Shown one piece after another: positions 37,819 through 48,341 of a DNA stretch of 64,000 bases. Both the position numbers and the translations under genes were made by a program. Numbering within the stretch: the first letter of the stretch is position 1; every line of letters starts with the position of its first letter. The notes beneath the pieces are model-generated. The model had not been told where the DNA came from, made no database searches, and saw nothing but the letters and a program-made list of their open reading frames with translations. Source of the stretch: Mrakia gelida (lineage: Eukaryota > Basidiomycota > Tremellomycetes > Cystofilobasidiales > Mrakiaceae); NCBI GenBank assembly GCA_024345305.1, contig BRON01000013.1, forward strand, positions 434,001 through 498,000, read 5' to 3'.

Positions 37819-40800
37819 CTACTTGAGGCTGGAAGACTCGAGGGCTGATTGCGACTGGAACAGAGAGAGGAGGAGGAAGGTCAGTTCGAGGTCCGACAGC
37901 TAAGACCAAGAACGACGACGCGACGAGCCGAGACGAGACGGACCTCGTTGATCCCTGAGGAGCCGACGAGCTCGTTCCGTATGATGGGTTGGGAGAGTAG
38001 GAGAAGGAGTGGTCGGTGTCCGTTCGAAGGGATGGCGCGTACGTCGAGGTCGTAAAGGTGGTGGTGAAGTTTGCAGTTGTGGAAGTCGAGGATGCTTTGA
38101 GCGGCTGGGTGAGCGGGACTGGAACGAAAGGAAGTCAAGGAGGTCAGAAAGCAGGTTGAGGACTGGATGGTGAGGATGTGCGTACTTGAGCGACTGAACG
38201 AGAGAGAGCCTGGCGAGAACGAACGAAAGTCGACGCGTCAGTCGAGAGCTCGAGAGCAAAGCGAGGAGACGCGCCCGAGAAGACGAGAACAATCACAGAC
38301 TGGAAGGGTTGGCATGAAGAGCGGCTGTCAAAGTTGCGAGGGTATCCAAGGAAGCTGCTGGAGGTGTGGGGACGGCGGGGACGGCGACGGCGGAGGAAGA
38401 CGAGGGACCAGCGAGGCTCGAGATCGGAAAGTCTCGAGGGTCTCTCGCCGGCTGAGAAGGACCTCGAGGTGGCGAACGAGTAGTCTCTGACTCCAAAGGC
38501 GAAGGACGGTAGGAGTCGTATCGGAACGAGGATCGAGGGAGTGGAGGTGCAGCGGCTCGGGGAGCCGAGGACGAGGAGGGCGAAGGTCGAGGACCGGGGA
38601 TGATGGAGAGTGGCTTGTTTCGAATCATGGTACCTTATTGAAGAAGGGAGGTGTTTGAGTCAGATAACGGAGACGAGCGACGAAGGAAACAGACCAAGAG
38701 CTCACCGTTCAACCCTTTCATCGCTGCCTGAGCATCCTCCGCTCGCTCGAACTCGACGAACCCGAAGCCTTGACTGTAGCCCGCTGGATCTCGCATGACC
38801 TGAGCACTGTGAACAAAGAGCCGCGCGAAATATTAGTCATCGAGAGAGTGGAGCACAGGAAACACTCGGGAAGAACGAACCTGACGACGCGTCCGAACGA
38901 GGAGACGAGGTTTCGAAGGTCTTCGTCCTTGACGAGATGATCGAAGTTCTGTATGACGAGGAAGAAGGCAGCCGTCAATTAGAGCCGTCAACTTCGAGAA
39001 CAGAGAGCGAAATACACTCACCCTGAGCTTGAGGGTTCGAGGGAAGCTCGTCGAGGTCGAAGGCTCGTTTCTGCTGCTGCTGGTTGAGGGAGCGGGAGGG
39101 TTCGACACAAGTCTGAGAGGGACAAGAAGTCAGCCGAGCTCCTATACCGAAACACTGGTAGAGCGAAGGGGAAACGGACCTCGAGATCATCTCCTGAGGC
39201 GAGACCTTCGACGGAACCGGGAACGATGACGACCTAGATCTGCACGGACGACGAAGAACAAGGTCAGTCCAGCCTTCCTCTCTCGCTGGCGAAGACAGCG
39301 AGGCTCACGAAGAAGAACCAACATCCATCGAAGGTCTCTCGATTCTCGCTCCTCCCAGCTCAAACCACTCCCCGCTCGACGTCCTCGCGTGCTGCTGCTG
39401 GACGAGCTCCTCGACCTTGAGCTTCTTGTTCGTGTCCATCGACAAGGCAGGAGGAGGTGATGACTCGAGTTCAAACTCGGACTCCTCGTGCTGTGGTTGC
39501 TGCTGAACGACGACGGGCGAAGGAGATCGATCCCTCCTGAACGAGACGAAGGGAAGCGAGACGGGCGCGTCGACGGTCAGCTCGAGCTCTTCTCTCCTCT
39601 CCATCCTCCCCCCATCCTCTCCCCAACGAACGCTCGAGAAACTCACCTCCTGTGTACCCTCTTCTTCTTCTTCTCAGGCTTATCGTTCTTCTCCCCAGCA
39701 ACCTCAAGCTCGACCTTCTCCTTCCTCCTCGACGACGACGACGACGCGACCGGAGCTCGAGGAGAGGACGCAAGTTTCGCAACGAGTCGCTTGAACTTGG
39801 AGTAGGTTGATTCCATTGTTCGATCGGGGAAGGTGTGCCTGAGGTGCTGACAGTGGCAAGACGATTCGAAGCAAACGAGGGGAGGTCAGCTCGAGAACGA
39901 GAACGAAAGCTGATCACTCGGGACGAAGGCAACTCACTTTCTCCGCGTACTCCCTCATCGTCGTCTCCGTTCGACTCTTAGCGACGTACTTCTCAGCCCA
40001 TCGGAGAACCTCGTCCTCGTCGGATTGGGTCCAGCAGTGACGAGGGGTGGGGGCGGATATGAATCTGCTGCGAGGGACGAGGTGAAGGGAGAGAGAGAGG
40101 GAGGGCAAGGTCAGCGACTCGACTCGTTCGAGACTCAAGGCGTCAGTCCTCCTGCCTCCTCGAGGCCGCATAGTCGACCAAGAGAGAGGGAGGAAGGAAG
40201 ATCGAACTCACCCAGAAGCGCTCCTCCCAGTATCCTTCGTCATCTCCCTTTCCTTCCCTTGCCCACCTCGTCTTCCTCTCTCACCTCCCCTCCCATCGCC
40301 CTTCAACTCAGCACTCCCAACCTTCTTCCTCCCCACCCTCGCCCTTCTTCTCTCTCCTCTCTCCTCCTCCTCGTCTTCCTCGCTATCATCGTCGTGTCCG
40401 TTCGATCTCCTCTTCCTCTTGTTCGACCCAAGGAGACGGTCGAGCTCGTCCTCGTCCGCTCCAGCGAAGAGCAAGTCGCGTTGCTTTCGATCTCGACGAA
40501 GCTTGACGTGATCCTCGGGAGCGGGAACTGGAAGGCAGGGTTGGGAGGGAGTGATAGTGTGGTTGGATGGATGGATTTTGAGAGAGAACAGGAGGAGAGG
40601 AAGGGAAGGAGTGATCAGCGGAGGGAGAGGTGGAATAGATCGTTAGAGCTTCGAGATCGGAGAGACTCACTTCAGTCGAGGGGGTTGCTGAGCATAGTAC
40701 GTCTGCTGCTGCTGCTGAGGTTGTTGCTGCTCTCCTTCAGAAGAAGAAGAGTCTTGGTCGGGTCCAGAGTCACTGGAAGGGAAGGGAAGCGAGCGAGGAG

Positions 40801-41453
40801 GGAGGTCAGGAGGAGGGAGACGAGGAGAGATGCGATGCGAGGAAGAGATGGGAGAGCTCACCTCATCGGGTCTTGTCTAGTTTGGTCGATCTGCATGGCG
40901 AGAAGGGCAGCTCGAGAAAGAAAAGAAGAGAGGAAGGGGAGAAGATGGAGGTGGAAGGTGAAAAGAGCGAGGAGGGAGGAGCTAGGTGAAGGTGAAGTGG
41001 CGTCGACAGGGGGAGGGGAGGGGAGAGAGGCGAGCGACGCGTTTGATTTTCCGTTCAGCAGGTTTCCGTCGTCGAGACGGAGAGGTAGCGAGAGATATGA
41101 ACATCCTTCCATCTTGGATCTAGGAAAGCAAGCAGAGAAGGAGGGGACAGTTCGACGAGGCGAGCGAGGGCCAGAAGGAGGGAGAACGACAAGCAGACTC
41201 ACATGGTTCAAAGCGAGCTTTCGGGACGACTGGAATGTTCAAGGCCGAGCGATTGTCTTCGATCAGGGGCGTTGGGGTACTTGAAGAAAAAGTGCTGGAA
41301 GGGATGAGGAAGGATCGAAGAAGAGCAGGTCAAGGTATCGTCAGCTCGACTTCTCTTCGTCCTTTCGTCTCCTTCGAGGCAGCCGTCCTAGGAAGCACCT
41401 GAGCTCTCAGGAGCAGAAGAGATGAAGAATAATCCTATTGCGAGCTTCAGAGA
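37819..41453 (-). CDS. Myb/SANT-like plus RRM nuclear protein (5' end uncertain)
   Basis: Well-supported exons: 40527-40212, 40064-39938, 39846-39647, 39536-39309, 39233-39180, 39112-39022, 38948-38881, 38806-38706, 38633-38297, 38209-38186, 38118-37944 and 37854-37819, in consistent phase to TAG 37821-37819. An acidic, basic N-part (KRKRRSNGHDDDSEEDEEEE) precedes a Myb-like segment: RHCWTQSDEDEVLRWAEKYV, MREYAEKHLRHTFPDRTMES then TYSKFKRLV. A single RRM follows: LKLRNFDHLVKDEDLRNLVSSFGRVV, then MRDPAGYSQGFGFVEFERAEDAQAAM. After it come a Pro/Ser-rich linker and a C-terminal helical region (LDTLATLTAALHANP, ILDFHNCKLHHHLYDLDVRAI). Weaker 5' exons (41453-41399, about 41303-41290, 40899-40871, 40772-40671; the last ends in a Q-rich run) do not join 40527 in frame, so the N-terminus is unresolved. 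Confidence 0.7.
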
Positions 41454-42177
41454 CTGAGCCCAGAAGAAAGGCAGCGGTTAGAAGGGTGAGAGAGGGAGGG
41501 AAGAAGGTCAGCTCGTCCATTCCCTTCTCTTCATCGACTACTTCGACTCCCTCCCGATCCTTCGAGCTCCTCCCGCTGGTTTCCAGCCCCACAGATGTGG
41601 AGAAGGAGGTCCCAACTTACGAGAAGGAGTCATGCATAGATCTCTATCCTCCGGCGGGCCCTTCGTCCCTCGTTCGCTCGTTCGTCCTCCGTCTCTCGAG
41701 TCGACGGCGACCTCCGTTCGAGCTGCTCGTCGCTCCATAGTCCTAGAAGAGGAGAGTCGATGTCGAGAGTGTCAAGAGGGTACGAGGGGGTCGAGAGTGA
41801 GCATGCTGAGCTAGTGTTTGCCAGAGGGTGAAAAGCGAGATGGCCGTTGCGAGTCAACCTCTCCGAGGGAAGGAAACTCGAGCTCACCGTTTTTGTTTGT
41901 TCCTTTTCTCGAGCGCGAAGATGTCGTAAAATCCTTTTCAGAGCACCTCTCTCTGTTTCTCAAAGACGCCAAAAAAGCGTCGTATCTCCCCAACAGCGTC
42001 ATATCGCTTGATCTGTTCTAGGACCTCGGGGTTCTTTCGCGTCTGACCTAGAAGTTTGTGGAAGGAACGAGCCAACTTCGGCCCTGGATATACCGTCGAA
42101 ACCATCTCCCTCTTTCTCTCTTCCAACCAACACCCACCCCCAACCCAACCACTTCCCAAATCCCAAACCGAACCAAA
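41454..42177. other. Divergent promoter region, Myb/RRM gene and HSP104
   Basis: About 720 bp. The part near 42178 is the HSP104 promoter and 5' UTR. Minus-strand segments at about 41600-41760 have exon-like features (acceptor CTTCTAG, donor GTAAGT) that may be further 5' exons of the Myb/RRM gene, but their phase does not fit. Confidence 0.4.
42051..42063 (+). promoter_or_regulatory. Heat-shock-element-like site upstream of HSP104
   Basis: GAAgtTTGtgGAA matches the three-unit Hsf1 pattern GAAnnTTCnnGAA with one mismatch (TTG for TTC). It lies 115 bp before the HSP104 start. A second TTCnnGGA-like unit is at about 42017. Position and gene identity support it; the match alone is weak. Confidence 0.45.
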
Positions 42178-45100
42178 ATGAACTTCACCACGCTAGCGGA
42201 AACCGCCATCTCTTCTGCTCTTCAGGTCAGTCTGCTTCCCTTTGAGCTCGAGCTCACCTCGTCGTCGCTTCCTTCTCTGACATTCCCCTTTTCTTACCTT
42301 CTCTCTATTCTTTCTAGATCGCCAAAAGTTACTCGAGTCCATCGGTCTACCCTCTTCATCTCGCTCAAGCTCTCCTCAGCGACCCGAATCAGGTAGCAAA
42401 CGATAAAGCGCAAGATGGGAGTGCTCCGATGAGCTTGTTCTGGAGCGTCGTAGAGAAGGTCGGAGGAGATCCTGTGAGTACGAGACGATGATCTTGCTGC
42501 TGTTGGTGCTCTGGTGGGTAGTTGAGGGTGTGGGAGGATCAGGATGAACTGGTATACTGTAGAGGGCGAAGAGGGAAAAGGAAGGGAGGGAAGGTTGACG
42601 TCGACCTCTCGACCTTCTCGTTCCCCATCGCATCTCGTCCTCCTTTCCCCCTTCACCACACAAGCTCGCACTCGTGTCTCTCAATCTGATGACTGATCCT
42701 CTTCTCCCACCTCGCTTCTCGTCTCACAGGAAGCGCTCAAGAAAGCTCTGCAACGAGCCATCGTCAAGCTCCCCGCTCAGAACCCTCCTCCAGACGACGT
42801 CGGACTCGGACCTCTCTCGAAGATCCTCTCTCAAGCCCAGGAGCTCATGAAGACTCAGGTGAGTCTTTCTCCTTCTCTCCCACTACCCTCTCTCGCTCTT
42901 TCCCATACCTCCCCATCCTGCTGGAAACCTGACTCCCCTTTCCCTCCATCTCCTCGTCCAGAACGACACCCATCTCTCCCCCATCCATCTCCTCCCTCCT
43001 CTCCTCAACCACGACACCATCAAACCCATCCTCGCCGCTCAATCCCTCCCGGTCCAAGTCCTCCTCGACGCTCTCGCCACCCTCCGAGCAGGAAAGCGAG
43101 TCGACTCCAAAGACGCCGATAGGTCGTCGGGTGGACCTGGGGAGTTCTTGACGAAGTACTGTGTGGACTTGACTAAGCAGGCGGAGGAGGGGAAGCTCGA
43201 TCCAGTGGTGGGCAGGGAGGCTGAGGTGGGTTCCAAACACTTTTCGAACGAAGGCGAGGGGAGGAAGAGGGAGAGAGGACGAGGGACGCGTCGAACTCGA
43301 GTTGAGAGCTGACTTTTTCGCTTCGCGTGTTCGTCAGGTCCGACGAATGATCCGAGTGCTTTGCAGGAGGACGAAGAACAACCCTTGTCTCATCGGAGAA
43401 CCTGGAGTTGGAAAGACCGCTGTTGTGGAAGGTCTTGCTCAGAGGATCGTCTCGAGGGATGTTCCTCCTTCCCTCTTCGGAAAGGTCTTCTCGCTCGATG
43501 TGAGTTCCCCGTCCCTCTCTTTTGCTTCGCGACGCGCACCTGACCAATGTTCTCCGTGCCTTTCTTAAACAGATGGGAGCCTTGATGGCGGGAGCAAAAG
43601 TGAGTGACACTTCGTGGTCTTCGCCGGGACGGTCTCCTCTCCCCTCTTCGAGGAAGCTCAAGCTGACCGCTTCGTCTCTTCTTCCTTCTCAACTTTCCGC
43701 GAACAGTACCAAGGAGAATACGAGGAACGAGTCAAGGGAGTGCTGAACGACATCGAGAAGGCCAGCGAAGGAGGAGGAGAGGGCAGTGAGTCGCGAGCGT
43801 TTTTCCTTTTCGACTTCGTTGAATCGCGTCGACTGACTTTCGATCTCCCTTCCCATCCTCGTTGCCAGTCATCCTCTTCATCGACGAGATCCACCTCATC
43901 ATGGCTGGAAAGGGAGGAGGAGGAATGGACGCTGCCAACCTGCTCAAGCCTATGCTGGCGAGAGGAAAGCTGAGATGTATTGGAGCTACTACGCTTAACG
44001 AGGTGAGTTCTTCTCAACCGGCCTTCCCTTCGCTCAAACTCTGGCTCTGGCTCTCCCTCGCGTCTTTTCGAAACGAGACCGCTGACGCCTTCGCCTTCTT
44101 CGCTTTTGTTTCACCGACAGTTCCGAGAGTTCATCGAGAAGGATGCTGCTTTCGAGCGACGATTCGCTCAGATCCAGGTCAACGAGCCTACCGTCCCCGA
44201 GACCATTTCGATCCTTCGAGGAATCAGCGAGAAGTACGAGGTGAGTCGGCCACGTTTCTCTCTCTTCTCTCTTCCTCGGCCCAGTCCTGACTTGTCCTCC
44301 CTCGTCTCGTTCAGATTCACCACGGAGTCCGAATCCTCGACTCAGCTCTCGTCCTTGCCGCTCAACTCGCGAAGCAGTACCTCACCCAACGACGACTTCC
44401 CGACTCCGCCATCGATCTCCTCGACGAAGCTGCCGCTGGAGTCAAGATCTCTCGAGAGACGAAGCCCGAAGCCATCGACCTGCTCGAACGGAAACGCCTG
44501 GAGCTGAACGTCGAGATCCACGCGCTCGAGAGGGAGAAGGACGCTGCTTCGAAGGAACGACTCGAGATCGCCAAGAAGCAGAAGCAAGATATCGAGGTTC
44601 GTTGCCGTCGTCTCGTCTCTCCTTCATCATCTTCTTTTGCTGGCTGTACTCACCGTCGCGTCTTCCTTTCTGGCCCATTCAGGACGAGCTGGAACCTCTC
44701 GAGACCCAGTACGAGTCGGAGAAGCACCGAGGAGACGAGATCAACACCGTTCGAGCCAAGATCGACGAACTCAAGGCTAAGGTTACCGATGCTGAGAGGA
44801 GGTGAGTCTTCTTTTCTTGCTTTCACCGAGACGAGATCGAGACGACTCCTTTCTTCGTTCCGTCGCTGACCATCGTGCTCTCTTCTTCGGGATCATCAGG
44901 ATGGATCTCGATACCGCCGCCGACATCAAGTTCTACGCCATCCCTGATCTTCAGAAGCGACTCAAGGAGTTGGAGCTCAAGAAGGCGGAGAAGGAGGCGT
45001 CTGGAGAGGTGAGCTTCGACTTCGTCGACGCGTCTCTTCCTTCGTCCTCGACGCTGACCTTTCTTCCGTTCTTCTTCGACTTCAGGTCCCCGATACCGAC

Positions 45101-46682
45101 GTCGTCACCCCCGACGAAATCGCCGAGGTCGTGGCTCGATGGACTGGAGTTCCAGCTCAACGTGAGTCGTCTTTCTGCACTCGTTCGATATCTTCCCTCT
45201 CGCGTCACTCTGACTGACTCTATTTCCCTTTTGTTTCTTCGTTATCGTTCTTCAGGCCTGATGACCACCGAAAAGCAGAAGCTCCTTCAGATGGAGAAGA
45301 TCCTCACTCGATCCCTCGTCGGACAACCCGACGCCATCAAGGCCGTTTCCAACGCCGTTCGACTCAACAGGTCGGGACTGGGAAACCTCAACCGACCCAT
45401 CGCCTCCTTCCTCCTCTGCGGTCCATCTGGAACAGGAAAGACCCTGCTCGCTAAGACTCTCGCTGAGTTCATGTTCAACTCGGTACGTTCTCGTCTTCAG
45501 TCTCCTCTCGTTCGACGCGAGACTCTCGAACTGACCCGACGACGCTCTTTTTCTTCGACTTCAGGCCGACGCGATGGTTCGAATCGACGCCTCTGAGTAC
45601 TCCGAGAAGCACTCCATCTCTCGATTGATTGGATCCCCACCTGGATACGTCGGACACGAGGGAGGAGGACAGCTCACTGAGGCGATCAGGAGGAAGGTGA
45701 GTCTGAGAAGAAATGGACGCGACTCGTTTTCGGTTGCTGACCGGACCTTTTGTTCTTCTTCTCCAGCCCTACACCCTCATCCTCATCGACGAGGTCGAGA
45801 AGGCCGCTCGGGAGTTCGTTACTCTCTTCCTTCAGATCCTCGACGACGGAATCCTCACCGACGGAAAAGGTTCGTCGCGTCTTTCGTTCACCTCCTCCAC
45901 GACCTTCCCTCGTTTCTCAGCTGAACTAACCTCACCATCTTATTCGATACGCAGGTCGACGAGTGGACTTCAAGAACACGATCATCCTCTTCACCTCCAA
46001 CTTGGGAGCCGCCTACCTCACCGAGATCGAGGAAGGACCCGTCTCGCCCGAGATCAAGGCTCTCGTCACTGGCGCCGTTGCTGCCCACTTCCCTCCCGAG
46101 TTCATCAACCGACTGGACGAGACGATCATCTTCAGAGCCCTCTCAAGATCTGATATGTTCCAGGTGAGTGTTTCTCGTTTTCATTATCCTCTTCACTCTT
46201 CGCGCGTTCGAGGAGGCTGACCTTTCGTTCTTCCCCTCAGGTCGTCGACATCCGAATCAAGGAGCTCGAGACTCGTCTCCAGGCCAACAAGAAGATCAAG
46301 CTCACCCTCGACCAAGCCGCAAAGGACTTCCTCGCCTCCGCTGGATTCTCGCCTCAGGTTCGTCGACTTTCCTTTCCCCCCTCTCCCCTCCCCTCCTTCC
46401 TCCTCTCGAACTCTCGCTGACCTCCTCTGCCTTCTTGCCCTCTCACAGTATGGAGCTCGACCCCTCGCCCGAGTCATTCAGCAAGAAGTCCTCTTCCCTC
46501 TCTCCCGAATGGTCCTCGACGGTTCCATCCGGGAGAACGAGACCGCTCAGATCTCGTGCGATCCGGTTCGAAACGCCATCATCATCCACCCCAACCATCA
46601 GCCGCTGGTCGAGGTCGAGGAGACGGACGCGGATATGGATACGGACTCGGAGGACGGGTTGGAGATTGAGGAGATGGATTGA
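42178..46682 (+). CDS. HSP104: Hsp104/ClpB protein disaggregase
   Basis: Hexameric AAA+ chaperone that extracts proteins from aggregates with Hsp70. Nineteen exons from 42178-42225 to 46449-46682 sum to 2727 nt (908 aa) with every phase consistent, the same length as the yeast protein. The N-domain starts [23 protein letters not shown]1 has Walker A GEPGVGKT (219-226), the pore loop [13 protein letters not shown], and Walker [11 protein letters not shown]. The coiled-coil middle domain runs about 390-540 ([37 protein letters not shown]). NBD2 has GPSGTGKT (624-631), pore motif [20 protein letters not shown], Walker [13 protein letters not shown], sensor ILFTSNLGA and the FINRLDE motif. The acidic tail ends DGLEIEEMD, like the Hsp104 co-chaperone-binding tail. 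An HSE-like site precedes it. Confidence 0.97.
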
Positions 46683-47054
46683 GAGGAGGGTTGTTCGAGG
46701 TAGTTTTCGTCGCTGACGTGGTTGATCTTTCTCCCTTCTCGTTATCTACTTAATCGTCGTGGTTTGTTTCTTTTGCTTATTTTGTTATTGTGCTCGACAT
46801 ACGATATTACGAACGCGTTCTCTTTCTTCATCATCTCCTGCAGCGAAGACGTGGTCGATTTCATCGATCAAAGCAAGCGAAGTCCGGCGGCGACGCGTTG
46901 ACGAGTTCCTCCTCCCTCCCCAGCTCGCTAGCGAGCCAACACTGCGACAGAGAGGCCAAAGGCAAGGGTAGAGTCAGCGCACTTGACCTCAAAAGAAGAG
47001 CCAACGAAGGCCAGGGAAGAGGAAGAGAGCTGAACTCACGGCTAGTCGAAGACC
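46683..47054. other. Convergent 3' interval HSP104 / F-box gene
   Basis: 372 bp. Minus-strand sequence from about 47039 to 46951 looks like a good intron (GTGAGT, CTGAC, CGCAG), so the F-box transcript may have a spliced 3' UTR or an alternative C-terminus here. Confidence 0.4.
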
Positions 47055-48118
47055 TCAACGAATCCTCCTCTCCCTCTTCCTCCTCGACTGTTCGTCCTCC
47101 CAGTATCCCTCGTGACCCCCCGGCTTCGCGACTACCTCGAGAAACTGACAAAGAGCACCATGATCCTTCCCTAGCTCCGAACAGACGCCCACCAACACAT
47201 CCTTCATCTCCTGAACCCTCTCCTCCGACTCGACCCAAAGCTCAACGCGACACTCCTTCGAGCTGTCCGACTCTACCCACCTCCAAAGCTGCCACGAGTA
47301 GTTCACCAGCCCTCGAACGAGAGATGAGTCCAGATCAGAAGCAGGATGCTGCCAATCGTAGATCAATCTCGCTCGAGACAAGCTCTTCCTGTCCAAAGCG
47401 ACGTTGTGATTCTCCGTGCAGGTGTTCGTTTGGAGAGTCGTGTCGACCAGGACGACGGTCTCGAGTCGATTCCATGGGAGGGAGGAGAGATCGAGAGAGG
47501 CTCTGATCCAGGGTTGATCGTGAGGGTAGAGGTCGGAGTCGCGGACTGGACCTCGGACGAAGATGATGGAGGAGGGATTGGTTGAGAAGAAGAGAAGTCG
47601 CAGGGCCGAGCCTCCTGCAGGAAGGCGTCTCGTGTAAGGCGATTCGAGGACGTTGAAGCGAAGCTGATCCAGCTTGAGAGGTTCGTTTTGAGGAAGCCTG
47701 CCTGAGTAAACGTTTTTGGTTCGGGAGATGATGCAGGAGACTCGGACTTGAAGGAGGGAGAGGAAGGAAGCGATTCGGGAGGGAGAGGGAGGGGAGGAGA
47801 TGGACTGGAAGCGCATAAAAGAGGTCAGAAGGAGCGATACAGAAGCCGAAAGGATAGAAGGGGATGAAAAAAACTCACAGGCGAGGCACAGAGGAAGAGC
47901 TCGAGCGCTTGAGTGTCCTTGAGGTCGACATCTTCATAGAGGAAGGAGGAGGACAGCTCGAGGGAGGCGAGGTTCACTCGACCGACGGCAGCGAGCGTGG
48001 CAGCGTCGCAGAACGAGAAGATCTTCTCGAGGATTTCGTGGGGGAAGGTGGAGAGGTTGAGGGTAGACATGTTGAGATTGTTGAAGTTGAGGGTGTTGGT
48101 CGTTAGGAGGGAGATCAA
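47055..48118 (-). CDS. F-box protein
   Basis: Substrate adaptor candidate for SCF ubiquitin ligases. Exons 48118-47879 and 47804-47055 join in phase 0 (329 aa). The F-box is near the N-terminus: LSTFPHEILEKIFSFCDAATLAAVGRVN, followed by LASLELSSSFLYEDVDLKD. The rest is a globular region with no recognisable repeat (IIFVRGPVRDSDLYPHDQPW, ASLDLSSLPWNRLETVVLVD), typical of basidiomycete F-box expansions. The Met at 48070 is an alternative start directly before the F-box. Confidence 0.75.
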
Positions 48119-48341
48119 GGTGTTTTGATCGAGCGTCTTTCGTTTTGAGTTTGAGGAGGTGTTTTAGATTGACCCGTCTCTTTCGCTTCCCAGAAATCTC
48201 TAACCGCCAGCATCGAAGGGAAGGGATACACATCTCGTGAGTTATCGATCTGCTCTTTGAGCCTGCTCGAAAATTTGAAGCTGACTCTGTCTTGCCCCCG
48301 CTTTGTGTGCTCTCCTTGAGACAGCCCTCGCCCTTCTTCTC

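Noticed and set aside
40025..41284. Plus-strand open frame of 419 codons
   Set aside because: Antisense to the Myb/RRM gene and crosses its introns. Composition is Arg/Ser noise and no splice sites or domain support it.
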